From the NCBI GenBank assembly GCA_964487255.1, contig CAZAQV010000011.1, forward strand, positions 62,001 to 126,000: a stretch of DNA of 64,000 bases, written 5' to 3'. Positions 17,625 through 25,405 of the stretch are shown here, piece by piece. Numbering within the stretch: position 1 is the first letter of the stretch; the number at the start of each line of letters is the position of its first letter. The translations under genes and the position numbers were made by a program. The notes beneath the pieces are model-generated. The model saw nothing but the letters and a program-made list of their open reading frames with translations, did not search any database and was not told the DNA's origin. This DNA is from CAZAQV01 sp964487255. GTDB lineage: Bacteria; Myxococcota_A; Polyangia; Polyangiales; CAZAQV01.

Positions 17625-20042
17625 TTATCTTCCCTCCACGATCGCCGCGTAGCGATGCAGTTCTTCTTCGATGTTGGTGTAGCCGTCGCCATCGTCGTCG
17701 CTGTTTGGGTTCGCTGGGACCACAAAGGTCCGCTTGTTTTCGGCGAGCACCGGCCAACCACCGACGTCCATCTCGTCGTCGATGATGCGTCCCGTTCGGT
17801 TTTTGACTTGGTTGATGACCCGCACGTCGACCGCGTCGCGGAAGGCGGGGTAGGCGCCGGCCGTTTGCAGGACGGAGCTTTCCACTTGAGAGCCGGGAAC
17901 AATTGTCATCGGCGTGGGCATGAGGGGCGGCGAGCTGACGATCCCGTCATTGCCATTGACGACGAAGCCAGGGTTGTCGGAAAGATAAACACGAGAGTTG
18001 CTCGTGCTGTAGAGGTTGAGCGGTTGGCCCGGTTCACCAGCGAGGCTTGAGCCCAAAATCGCCACGTTACCGACGACCGAGGCATCGATCGGCCCGGCTT
18101 CACCCTTGATTTGGAAGGCTCCCTTTCGGCCTGCATCGTACGAGATGTTGTTGATATAGACGGCCGAGGTGCCTCCTTTATGGTACGCGAGCTGTCGATC
18201 GTAGTTGTGTGCAAAGACATTGCGCACACAAGCGATGCGTTCGCTACCCTCGCCGAGCAGGAAGCCTTTCGAATGAGGGCCCTCGCTATGTGTCGAGTCG
18301 TTCAGCGCTTCTGCGATGATCGAGTTTGAAATCGTCACGTCGTGGTTGGGGATCGTGCCCGTGCTGAAGTTTTCGTCGATCGCCCAACTGATGGAGACAT
18401 GATCGACGACCACGTTGTAGGCGTCCGTCGAGACGTACACGCCGTCGGGCTCACTTCCTGTTTCGTCACCCACCCGAACACGAAGGTGTTGGAGCAGAAC
18501 ATCGTGTGTCTTGATTTCAATACCCCAATGGCGAAGCGTAATGCCTGGCGCCGGTGCTGTTTGACCCGCGATTGTGATGTATGGGTCCGTAATTTTGACA
18601 ATGCTTTGCAGACTGATCATGCCCGAGACGTCGAACACGACGATGCGCGCGCCGCTCGCCTCCAAGGCTGCACGGAGCGAGCCCGTACCGCTGTCGTTGA
18701 GGTTCGTGACATGGATAATGCGTCCACCGCGGCCGGCGGCCGTGGTCACGCCGAAGCCTTCGGCGCCAGGAAATACACATAGCTTGTTGCCGTCGCAGAC
18801 GGTGTCAGCAGGGCCGCTGGGGCACGTCCCGCAATCCGAAGCGCAGCTAAGGCAGGTTTCGCTGTTTCCGCAAACCCCGTCGCCGCAGCTATCGGGCGCA
18901 ACGCATGCCGGGCACGAACCGCCACAGTCAACGCCCGTTTCATCGCCGTTTTGAACACCGTCGTTGCAACTTGGTGAGACAGTGCAAGCGGTGCACGAAC
19001 CGCCGCAGTCGACGCCGGTTTCGTCGCCGTTTTGAACACCATCGTTACAGGTCGGCGTTGGGCTCGAGCCAGAACACATGGGCTGGTTGCTCGGATAACC
19101 GGGTTTCACACAGAGGTCGAGTCCCGAGTCGAGGCCGAAATCGGCACCGATGTTGTATTCGCACTCCAGGCCGTCTTGGCACTGACTGTCGCTGTCACAA
19201 TCGCCTTCGCCCCACGCGCACGGGCACGATGACGAGCAATAATCACTGTCAAAGAGCGGATCGCTGTGACACGCGTCCGCCTCGCTGCCACACAGTGGAT
19301 CCCGCGTGGTGCACTCGCCGCAGTCCGAAGCGCAGCTAGCGCAATCTTCGGTTTCGTCACAGACACCATCGCCACATGCTGGAGGCGGTGGTGGACACTC
19401 GCCGCAGTCCGAAGCGCAGCTAGCGCAATCTTCGGTTTCGTCACAGACACCATCGCCACATGCTGGAGGCGGTGGTGGACACTCGCCGCAGTCGAAGGCG
19501 CAGCTTTCGCAATCTTCGCTTCCATCGCAAACGCCGTCTCCGCACGCGGGAGGCGGCGGCGGGCATGCGGGACACGATCCGCCGCAATCTACGCCCGTTT
19601 CGTCGCCGTTTTGAATGCCATCGCTACAAGTAGGGCCAAGTACAACATCGTTGGGTAAGATGGTGATGGTGATGACGACGTTGATCTTGGCCTCGTTGTT
19701 GACCGCCTTGAGTCCGAGAATCAAGAACTCCACTTCGCTGACCGTAGGGGCTACAAACGAAAGTCGAGGGTTGCTCGGATCATCGAGCGTTATCGCTGGC
19801 CCCGAAAGGTGTGCCCACGTGGTGGTGCTACCCGAGAAACCCAAAAAGTCGGTTGCATCGAGCGTGACGCGCTCGCCACTCCTTGCCTGAAGCGTCGCGC
19901 TTTTGAGCGCCGGAAGGCTGCTCATTTCGCTCGACGCATCAGGGGCGACGTCAACCCATCCGCTGGTGCACGCGCTTACGAGCACACAGCTGAGGAGACA
20001 GAGGGAAGTTGATACACCTGTAGGTTGCGCACGTTTCACCAT
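17625..20042 (-). CDS. Pectate-lyase-like lipoprotein with expanded Cys-rich region
   Basis: An 805-residue secreted protein. The lipobox is VLVSAC at about residue 25. An Ig-like domain similar to that of the metallophosphoesterase follows, then seven or more Cys-rich cassettes, including two identical copies of ECPPPPPACGDGVCDETED. The C-terminal pectate-lyase-like beta-helix (FPGAEGFGVTTAAGRGG, DHVSISWAIDENFS, DDDGDGYTNIEEELHRY) closely matches the 13367-14902 protein. The N-terminal half thus resembles the metallophosphoesterase and the C-terminal half the other lyase: a visible mosaic. ATG 20042 is preferred over the TTG three codons earlier. It is first in the likely operon 20042 to 11111. 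Confidence 0.85.
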   Translation of the reverse strand: MVKRAQPTGVSTSLCLLSCVLVSACTSGWVDVAPDASSEMSSLPALKSATLQARSGERVTLDATDFLGFSGSTTTWAHLSGPAITLDDPSNPRLSFVAPTVSEVEFLILGLKAVNNEAKINVVITITILPNDVVLGPTCSDGIQNGDETGVDCGGSCPACPPPPPACGDGVCDGSEDCESCAFDCGECPPPPPACGDGVCDETEDCASCASDCGECPPPPPACGDGVCDETEDCASCASDCGECTTRDPLCGSEADACHSDPLFDSDYCSSSCPCAWGEGDCDSDSQCQDGLECEYNIGADFGLDSGLDLCVKPGYPSNQPMCSGSSPTPTCNDGVQNGDETGVDCGGSCTACTVSPSCNDGVQNGDETGVDCGGSCPACVAPDSCGDGVCGNSETCLSCASDCGTCPSGPADTVCDGNKLCVFPGAEGFGVTTAAGRGGRIIHVTNLNDSGTGSLRAALEASGARIVVFDVSGMISLQSIVKITDPYITIAGQTAPAPGITLRHWGIEIKTHDVLLQHLRVRVGDETGSEPDGVYVSTDAYNVVVDHVSISWAIDENFSTGTIPNHDVTISNSIIAEALNDSTHSEGPHSKGFLLGEGSERIACVRNVFAHNYDRQLAYHKGGTSAVYINNISYDAGRKGAFQIKGEAGPIDASVVGNVAILGSSLAGEPGQPLNLYSTSNSRVYLSDNPGFVVNGNDGIVSSPPLMPTPMTIVPGSQVESSVLQTAGAYPAFRDAVDVRVINQVKNRTGRIIDDEMDVGGWPVLAENKRTFVVPANPNSDDDGDGYTNIEEELHRYAAIVEGR
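19060..19298. repeat. Second copy of the 239-bp identical block
   Basis: Partner of 16720-16958, encoding the same Cys-rich segment in the neighbouring pectate-lyase-like gene, in the same orientation. Confidence 0.9.
19321..19572 (-). repeat. 84-bp tandem repeat encoding Cys-rich cassettes
   Basis: Two perfect 84-bp units (19321-19404 and 19405-19488), each 28 codons, are followed by a diverged third unit (19489-19572). Each encodes a proline stretch plus CGDGVCDETEDCASCASDC or a variant. The repeats keep the frame and lengthen the stalk-like Cys-rich region. Confidence 0.9.
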
Positions 20043-20144
20043 GTCCGCCAAGTGCAGACAGAGCGGTGCAAGCGATCAAAGAATTATTGGGATAAATTCT
20101 GCTCCGACCGGCGCATTTTGTGCTCCACGAAAGCACTGAGTTCG

Positions 20145-21692
20145 CTACTCGGGCGGGCGGAATTTTTCGCGTGGTACGCGTAAGGTCTTTGGGCCGCTTG
20201 AGCCGCGAACCCGTATCGTTGCGCGTGTGCCGACTTTGCCCCGAAGCGCACTGCGCGCTTGTGACGGTACCATGACGCTCACGCCATCGACGGCGATCAC
20301 AGTCAGACCGGGCCGCAGGCCCGCCGCTCGAGCCTTGGAACCGGGCGCGACCCAAGAGATGGCAACCCCTTTTCCTCTGCGCTCGACTTCGATCGCGACG
20401 CCTTCTCTTTCCTCGCCCGAGGCATCGTCGGTGCGCGCGTCGTCGTCTGTACTGTCGACGACCTTCTTTTCGTCCGGCGTTGAGGAGGATGTTGGGGCAG
20501 GTTCAAAGCCACCGTCAACTGACGATCTCTCAATGGGGAAAGCCGTTTCGGGCAAGTGCATGACCAGGTTGAGAAGACCATATTGCGCGTCGTAGTCGAT
20601 GGTCTTGGTGACCGATCCACCCGAGGGATGACGTGCTGTGACTTCGATCGTGGCCGACGAGAGGCCGCTGATCGAGAATTTGCCGTCCGCGTTTGTCTGG
20701 CGCTTCTGTTGATGCTCCGGTCCAGGGCCCGACGTATGCACCTCTGCGTTCTCGACGACGTGTCCGAGTTTGTCGACCACGGTGCCGCCGAGTCGCGCAT
20801 CGCTATGGATGCCCGTGAGGCGGAGCACGAGTTCTACGGAGCGACCGGCCAGCACTTCGACTTGTTCGCTCAGCGTCTGTTCGCCTACGTCGGCTTCGAC
20901 AAAAATGAGGCCTGCGAGGTTGTTGAACGAAGCTTGCCCGTCCACATTGGTGGCGCTCGTCCAAGGCAATGGCAGGTCGTCGCTGGTAATCGAGACCACG
21001 GCGTGCGCGGTGGGGTTATTTTCAAGGTCGAGAACGCGAACCTGAAGGTGGCCGGAGCTGCCGAGTCGCAGCGGAGTGGCAAGGGAGTGAGTCGCACCTC
21101 GGAGCAGGACGAACTCGTCGGACACGACCGGAGCGTGTGCGTGGTGGGAGACGTACACGCGGTATCGGCCTGCTGGCAGACCACCCGCGGAAAACTCTCC
21201 GCTGGTGCGCGTGGTCCAAGGCGCGAAAGGAGTGGGTGCCTTGCCAGAGATGGCGGCGGTAATGGGCGGTACGGGGCCCTCGGTGACACCCAGCTCGCCG
21301 ATGGGCAGCAGCGGTTGCATTTGGCTTGCGCGGGCATTGTTCGAAGCACGGTGCTCACCGATGCGGAGCACAGGGCGACCGAGATGATCGCGCCCCTTGA
21401 CCGTGATGCGCGCGCCGCTTGTGGGCGCTCCAGTTGGGTCGATGACCGACCCCGTCACGATGCCAAAGATGGGGTCCTGCGCATCACCGTCAGCGTCCTT
21501 GGGCACCAGAGACCCGGCACTGGAGGCGCTTTTCGAGTCCTCCCCGCGCTGGGTCGCTGCGCTGCGCTGGTCCTTGGTCGCTTGCGGAAGCGCCTGGTCT
21601 TCCGTCGCCAGACGCCCAAAAACCGCGCCGGCCAGCAGAACCAACCCGATCGCAGACGGCGCCAAAGTTTCGAGCGTTTGCCTGTCCAGCAC
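20145..21692 (-). CDS. Membrane-anchored protein with carboxypeptidase-regulatory-like domains and a C-terminal PDZ domain
   Basis: About 515 residues from a GTG at 21692. The N-terminus has one hydrophobic span (PSAIGLVLLAGAVFG), then an Ala/Ser-rich linker. Several carboxypeptidase-regulatory or Ig-like beta-sandwich domains follow (GSVIDPTGAPTSGARITVKG, GGTVVDKLGHVVENAEVHTS, TNADGKFSISGLSSATIEV). A PDZ domain ends the protein (ISWVAPGSKARAAGLRPGL, VIAVDGVSV, GKVGTRATIRVRG). The open frame extends 258 codons further, but there it is antisense to the RluA gene. No protease domain is present; it may be a periplasmic scaffold. The start is tentative, since divergent genes are packed closely here. 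Confidence 0.75.
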   Translation of the reverse strand: MLDRQTLETLAPSAIGLVLLAGAVFGRLATEDQALPQATKDQRSAATQRGEDSKSASSAGSLVPKDADGDAQDPIFGIVTGSVIDPTGAPTSGARITVKGRDHLGRPVLRIGEHRASNNARASQMQPLLPIGELGVTEGPVPPITAAISGKAPTPFAPWTTRTSGEFSAGGLPAGRYRVYVSHHAHAPVVSDEFVLLRGATHSLATPLRLGSSGHLQVRVLDLENNPTAHAVVSITSDDLPLPWTSATNVDGQASFNNLAGLIFVEADVGEQTLSEQVEVLAGRSVELVLRLTGIHSDARLGGTVVDKLGHVVENAEVHTSGPGPEHQQKRQTNADGKFSISGLSSATIEVTARHPSGGSVTKTIDYDAQYGLLNLVMHLPETAFPIERSSVDGGFEPAPTSSSTPDEKKVVDSTDDDARTDDASGEEREGVAIEVERRGKGVAISWVAPGSKARAAGLRPGLTVIAVDGVSVMVPSQARSALRGKVGTRATIRVRGSSGPKTLRVPREKFRPPE

Positions 21693-21737
21693 GGGATCAG
21701 CATACTCCCGTCTACCTTGCGACCCAAACCTCCCGAT

Positions 21738-22697
21738 TTGCCTCCCGGGTGCGACCCAGAGTCGATCATTTTGACCTTTGCCGTACCGCGCGAGTTCGCC
21801 GGACAACGCCTGGACCGCTTTATCCAAGGGCGCATTCCTCGACTTTCGCGCACGCGCGCGAAGGCTATCGTCAAATCTTGCGCGTACCGCGAGGACGGGA
21901 CGCTTCGACGCCCAAGCGAACGCGTCAAAGCGGGCGAAGTGGTGATGTTGGTTCGCCCGAAGTTCGACGAACCGGACGTGCCGCTCGAGTTTGATATCCT
22001 CTACGAAGACGAGGACATCTTGGCCATCGACAAGCCAGCCGGTCTGCCGATGCATCCGACGGCCAGCTACCATCGGCACACCCTCACGTACCAGTTGCGG
22101 GAGCGCTACGGGCACAATGCCCCGCATATTGCCCACCGGCTCGATCGTGAAACGAGCGGTGTCGTTCTCTGTGGGCAGCATCTCGATGCCGAGCGAGGAC
22201 TCAAACTCGCATTTGAAAACCGCGCGGTAAAGAAAACCTATGTTGCGATCGTGCGTGGTGAAATGCCCGCCGATGGGGTGATCGAGCTGCGCATGGGGCG
22301 CGTAACGGAGGGCCTTCACGTGCTCATGGAAGTGCGAGACGACGGCGCGCATTCGCGAACGCGCTTCGAGGTGCTCGACATGCGTGCTGAGCACTCGCTC
22401 GTACGTCTCCATCCTGAGACCGGACGCCAACACCAACTGCGCGTGCACCTCTCGCACGTCGGCCATCCGATCGTCGGCGACAAGCTCTACGGCCCGGAGC
22501 GAGAAGCGCCATTTCTCGAGTGTATAGAGACCGGCCTGACCGACTCACTCTTGCAGCGCTTGGGGATGGCTCGACAAGCACTTCACGCGGAGAGTGTGCG
22601 CTTCGCGCACCCCGTGGACACCACTCGGTCCATGCTCATCGAGGCTGAAATTCCGATCGACATGCGAAGCTTGTGGGAATCGTTTGCAACCCATTAG
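21738..22697 (+). CDS. RluA-family pseudouridine synthase
   Basis: It isomerises uridine to pseudouridine in rRNA or tRNA. The S4 RNA-binding domain comes first (GQRLDRFIQGRIPRLSRTRA ... VKAGEVVMLVRP). The catalytic domain has HRLDRETSGVVLCG, where the Asp is the nucleophile, plus DEDILAIDKPAGLPMHPT and the closing motif TGRQHQLRVHLSHVGHPIVG. These are complete RluA signatures; which of RluA, RluC or RluD it matches in target cannot be said. The start is unresolved: in-frame TTG codons at 21717, 21738 and 21771 are all possible and there is no ATG before the S4 domain. The frame is open much further upstream, but that part is antisense to the PDZ protein. Confidence 0.85.
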   Translation: MPPGCDPESIILTFAVPREFAGQRLDRFIQGRIPRLSRTRAKAIVKSCAYREDGTLRRPSERVKAGEVVMLVRPKFDEPDVPLEFDILYEDEDILAIDKPAGLPMHPTASYHRHTLTYQLRERYGHNAPHIAHRLDRETSGVVLCGQHLDAERGLKLAFENRAVKKTYVAIVRGEMPADGVIELRMGRVTEGLHVLMEVRDDGAHSRTRFEVLDMRAEHSLVRLHPETGRQHQLRVHLSHVGHPIVGDKLYGPEREAPFLECIETGLTDSLLQRLGMARQALHAESVRFAHPVDTTRSMLIEAEIPIDMRSLWESFATH

Positions 22698-22720
22698 ACA
22701 CGCGACAATACTGCGGTCAC

Positions 22721-23326
22721 ATGTTGCACACACTTGACCTTTCAAACTTTCGTACCGCCTTGCTGCTCGTGGCCTCGTGTCTCGCATGTGGTGGTGCAGA
22801 CCGTCCGACCGGCACCATTTTTACGGCGCGCGAGATCGAGTTGTTTGGCAACGGTGCTGACTACGTGCAAAGTCCTGAAGAGCTTGGTGGCCAATGGAAA
22901 GCACAATGGGAGAAGGACCAGAGCGAGCGTGTGGAACTCGCCGATGCCGTTGCCATCGTGAATATTATCTCGGTAAGTGACGATGAGACCGCGGGCGAGG
23001 ACCCGTACATTCGCTTGGTTCTCAACGTGCGGAGCAAGATGTTTGGGACCGTCGACGAAGAGCTCTCGTTGCGTGTCCGGCGGACCGACCCGGGCTTTCC
23101 GTCCATCCATGGCAAGTCGCGCTCTCTACTCGCTCAACCCTTCATCCTCGCGCTTCGCTGGCAAAAACTGAACGAGGACAGTGACGAGGTCGTTCCTCGC
23201 TGGTACCTGACGCCCGCAACCGAGCCTGTGGTTGAGTTTGTTCAAGACCGCATCAACGTTGCGCATGGTGGAGGCGGAAGCGGTAGGCGGGGCGGACGCA
23301 CCGTCGTCATCCACAACAACGACTAG
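22721..23326 (+). CDS. Lipoprotein of unknown function
   Basis: A 201-residue protein from ATG 22721 (MLHTLDLSNFRTALLLVASC). The lipobox SCLAC places the lipidated Cys at about residue 23. The mature part has a mixed, probably beta-rich domain (NIISVSDDETAGEDPYIRLV, RVRRTDPGFPSIHGKSRSLL) and a Gly/Arg-rich tail (GGGGSGRRGGRTVVIHNND). An earlier ATG at 22673 overlaps the pseudouridine synthase and adds no signal features. I recognise no family. Its stop overlaps the convergent bestrophin gene by 4 bases. Confidence 0.7.
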   Translation: MLHTLDLSNFRTALLLVASCLACGGADRPTGTIFTAREIELFGNGADYVQSPEELGGQWKAQWEKDQSERVELADAVAIVNIISVSDDETAGEDPYIRLVLNVRSKMFGTVDEELSLRVRRTDPGFPSIHGKSRSLLAQPFILALRWQKLNEDSDEVVPRWYLTPATEPVVEFVQDRINVAHGGGGSGRRGGRTVVIHNND

Positions 23327-24258
23327 CTTAAGATGTTCCTTGTAGGTTGGGGCAGTGGGGGCACATCGTCGCCGATCATCTCGCGCAGGTTCGCCTCGAT
23401 GGTCTGGCTGAGCGCCAGCAACGGCAGGTCGTTGATGTCGGTGCCGAACGGGTCTTCGATTTCGTCGCCGACGGCGTCGAGACCAAAGAACGCAAACGAG
23501 ATCATGAGCACGACAAGCGGCGTAAACATGCCGACCGCGTTGACGATGCCAAAGGGCAGCGTAAAGCAGTACACGGCCACGATGCGGTGGATGAGGATGG
23601 TGTACGAGGCGGGAATCGGTGTGCTCTTGATGCGCTCGCAGCCGCCCTGGATGCCCGTCATCTCTGTGAGCGAGGCTTCGAGCGTTCCGCGTAAGTAACT
23701 GTCGATATAACCGCGCTCTTGCCAAGTGCGAAAATGAAAGGCGAGCGTCTCGAGGATACGAATGGGTGCGTTGGTGGAGCGCTCGAGCTGTTCAACATCG
23801 ACCCCGAGAGAGGCCAACGAGGACCAGTCTCTTTCGTCTCGAAGACGCATACGAAATGCATGAACGTAGGCGATGACGAGTCGAACGAGTTGTGCGCTAT
23901 CGGCCGTCGCAGCACGATCTTCTCTTTTTGCGGCATGTGACGGAAGAGGAAGTGTCAAGATCTGCCGCGCGAGCGTGCGCGACACGTTGACCATGCGCCC
24001 CCAAAGCTTGCGACCCTCCCAAAATCGGTCGTAGCTCGTGTTGTTTCGGAATCCAAGAAAGATACCGAGTGCGACCGCGATCAGCGTAAAAGGAAGTGCG
24101 GTCAGATTGGTATGTAATAATCCGTAAGCTTCGTGAAGGTAGGTGATGAGCAGCGCGACGCCGGTGGTGACGGCGAGTCGCTTCCAGATGAGCGTGAGCG
24201 CGCTGCCTCGAGACGTGAACAGAATGGAAAACCACGAACGCTTGCCCAGCATCAGCAT
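23323..24258 (-). CDS. Bestrophin-like chloride channel family membrane protein
   Basis: A 311-residue membrane protein of the bestrophin (UPF0187, YneE) family, which forms pentameric anion or cation channels. Signs are the N-terminal hydrophobic hairpin (AVTTGVALLITYLHEAYGLL, LPFTLIAVALGIFLGFRNN), the family motif NTSYDRFWEGRKLWGRMVN, and later spans (IVAVYCFTLPFGIVNAVGMF, LVVLMISFAFFGLDAVGDEI) followed by EDPFGTDINDLPL. It lies just downstream of the polyferredoxin gene, 34 bases away. The conducted ion is not evident. I chose ATG 24258; a TTG three codons earlier is also possible. Confidence 0.88.
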   Translation of the reverse strand: MLMLGKRSWFSILFTSRGSALTLIWKRLAVTTGVALLITYLHEAYGLLHTNLTALPFTLIAVALGIFLGFRNNTSYDRFWEGRKLWGRMVNVSRTLARQILTLPLPSHAAKREDRAATADSAQLVRLVIAYVHAFRMRLRDERDWSSLASLGVDVEQLERSTNAPIRILETLAFHFRTWQERGYIDSYLRGTLEASLTEMTGIQGGCERIKSTPIPASYTILIHRIVAVYCFTLPFGIVNAVGMFTPLVVLMISFAFFGLDAVGDEIEDPFGTDINDLPLLALSQTIEANLREMIGDDVPPLPQPTRNILS

Positions 24259-24292
24259 GGCTCGCAACTAGCAAAGTTTGGTGTGTTTGTCT

Positions 24293-25405
24293 TTATTGAG
24301 CCAGCGGTAGCGCGCGTTTGGACGAAGTCGCGTTGCTGGTGTTTTCGAGTTTGAGTACGCCTCGGGGACACATGTGCGCGCACATGCCGCAGCCCACGCA
24401 TGCCGCGCGCGTGAAGCTTTCATTGCGTTCCGCGTAGGCGCGGACATCGATTCCCATTTCGCAATAGGTGGAGCAGTTCCCGCATGAAATGCACATATTG
24501 TCTTTGACGCGAATTCGAAAACGCCCTGCTTTTTGCACAAGCCCGAGCAGTGCCGCCATCGGGCAAAAGTTTCGGCACCAAACGCGAGGACCGAACAGCG
24601 GGTAGAAGCCGACTCCAACGACGCCTGCGAGAGCAGCGCCGACCACGTACCAGTATGCCGTCTTGATCCAGCCAACGCTCTGATGAAACGTGCCGCGACC
24701 CGAGCCCCAAAGGTCATCGTAAACCACGGCCAAGGTGGTGAGGACAATGATCACCAGCACCGTGTGGACAGACCATTTCTCGAACGCCCACGCCCGAGTG
24801 CTTTTGCTTGTGAGGTGGCGCCAAGGGTCACCGAAGGTGTTTGCCAAGCCGCCACAGCCGCAGACCCACGAACAGTACCAGCGCTTGCCGAAGCGAAGGG
24901 CCAAGATGGGCACCACGATGAGTGACCCGACCACCGAGTATGCGATGATATACACTGGGTACTGCTCGATCGAACTTGGCCACAGCTTGTCGTAAGAGAG
25001 CGGCCAAAAATACGAGAAGAAGTATTCCTTGTGTCCGCGCAGCATCATGAAATAGGGCAGGGCGAAGGCGATCAAGACTTGCACGGCTACGTTCACCGCA
25101 ATGCGGACCTGGTTGTAGCGACTGTTGCCGTGCCGACGCAGATAGTATGCGGCGCCGCCAATCATCGCCACGCTGTACAGAAGTCCGTAGAGGAACCATC
25201 GGTTCCCGAGGTCAAGCGATTGCGCGATTTGGTCGAGACTGGGTGCGCCCCGAAGCGGCACAAAGACGTTCCGAAGTTCACTTTCGAAATAGACCCAGGT
25301 GTAAGAAAGAAGGAGTGCTACGGCGATGATGATCCCCCAAAGGCCCCGCGCCCGATACCCTTCACGGTACGTCGAGAGCAGCCCATTTTGCCCTTGAAGA
25401 TCCAT
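24293..25405 (-). CDS. NapH/NosR-like membrane polyferredoxin
   Basis: A 370-residue inner-membrane electron-transfer protein with about six hydrophobic spans. The CxxxCP motifs typical of NapH/NosR/RdxA proteins are present in part (CSWVCGCGG, WCRNFCPMAALLGL). The C-terminus carries two [4Fe-4S] ferredoxin motifs, CISCGNCSTYCEMG and CVGCGMCAHMCPRG. This architecture moves electrons between quinol or a reductase and a redox partner across the membrane. The start overlaps the flavoprotein stop by one base (TGATG), so the two are made together, and the flavoprotein is the obvious electron donor or acceptor. No nos, nap or cco genes are nearby. Confidence 0.82.
   Translation of the reverse strand: MDLQGQNGLLSTYREGYRARGLWGIIIAVALLLSYTWVYFESELRNVFVPLRGAPSLDQIAQSLDLGNRWFLYGLLYSVAMIGGAAYYLRRHGNSRYNQVRIAVNVAVQVLIAFALPYFMMLRGHKEYFFSYFWPLSYDKLWPSSIEQYPVYIIAYSVVGSLIVVPILALRFGKRWYCSWVCGCGGLANTFGDPWRHLTSKSTRAWAFEKWSVHTVLVIIVLTTLAVVYDDLWGSGRGTFHQSVGWIKTAYWYVVGAALAGVVGVGFYPLFGPRVWCRNFCPMAALLGLVQKAGRFRIRVKDNMCISCGNCSTYCEMGIDVRAYAERNESFTRAACVGCGMCAHMCPRGVLKLENTSNATSSKRALPLAQ

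Noticed and set aside
19321..19572. Regular repeats considered as a CRISPR array
   Set aside because: Units are 84 bp, directly abutting, in frame and coding; there are no unique spacers and no cas genes.
20556..21716. N-terminal 390 codons of the open frame leading into the pseudouridine synthase
   Set aside because: Antisense to the carboxypeptidase-regulatory/PDZ gene; conserved RluA sequence begins only near 21775.
21693..22466. N-terminal extension of the PDZ protein frame
   Set aside because: Antisense to the S4 and catalytic domains of the pseudouridine synthase.
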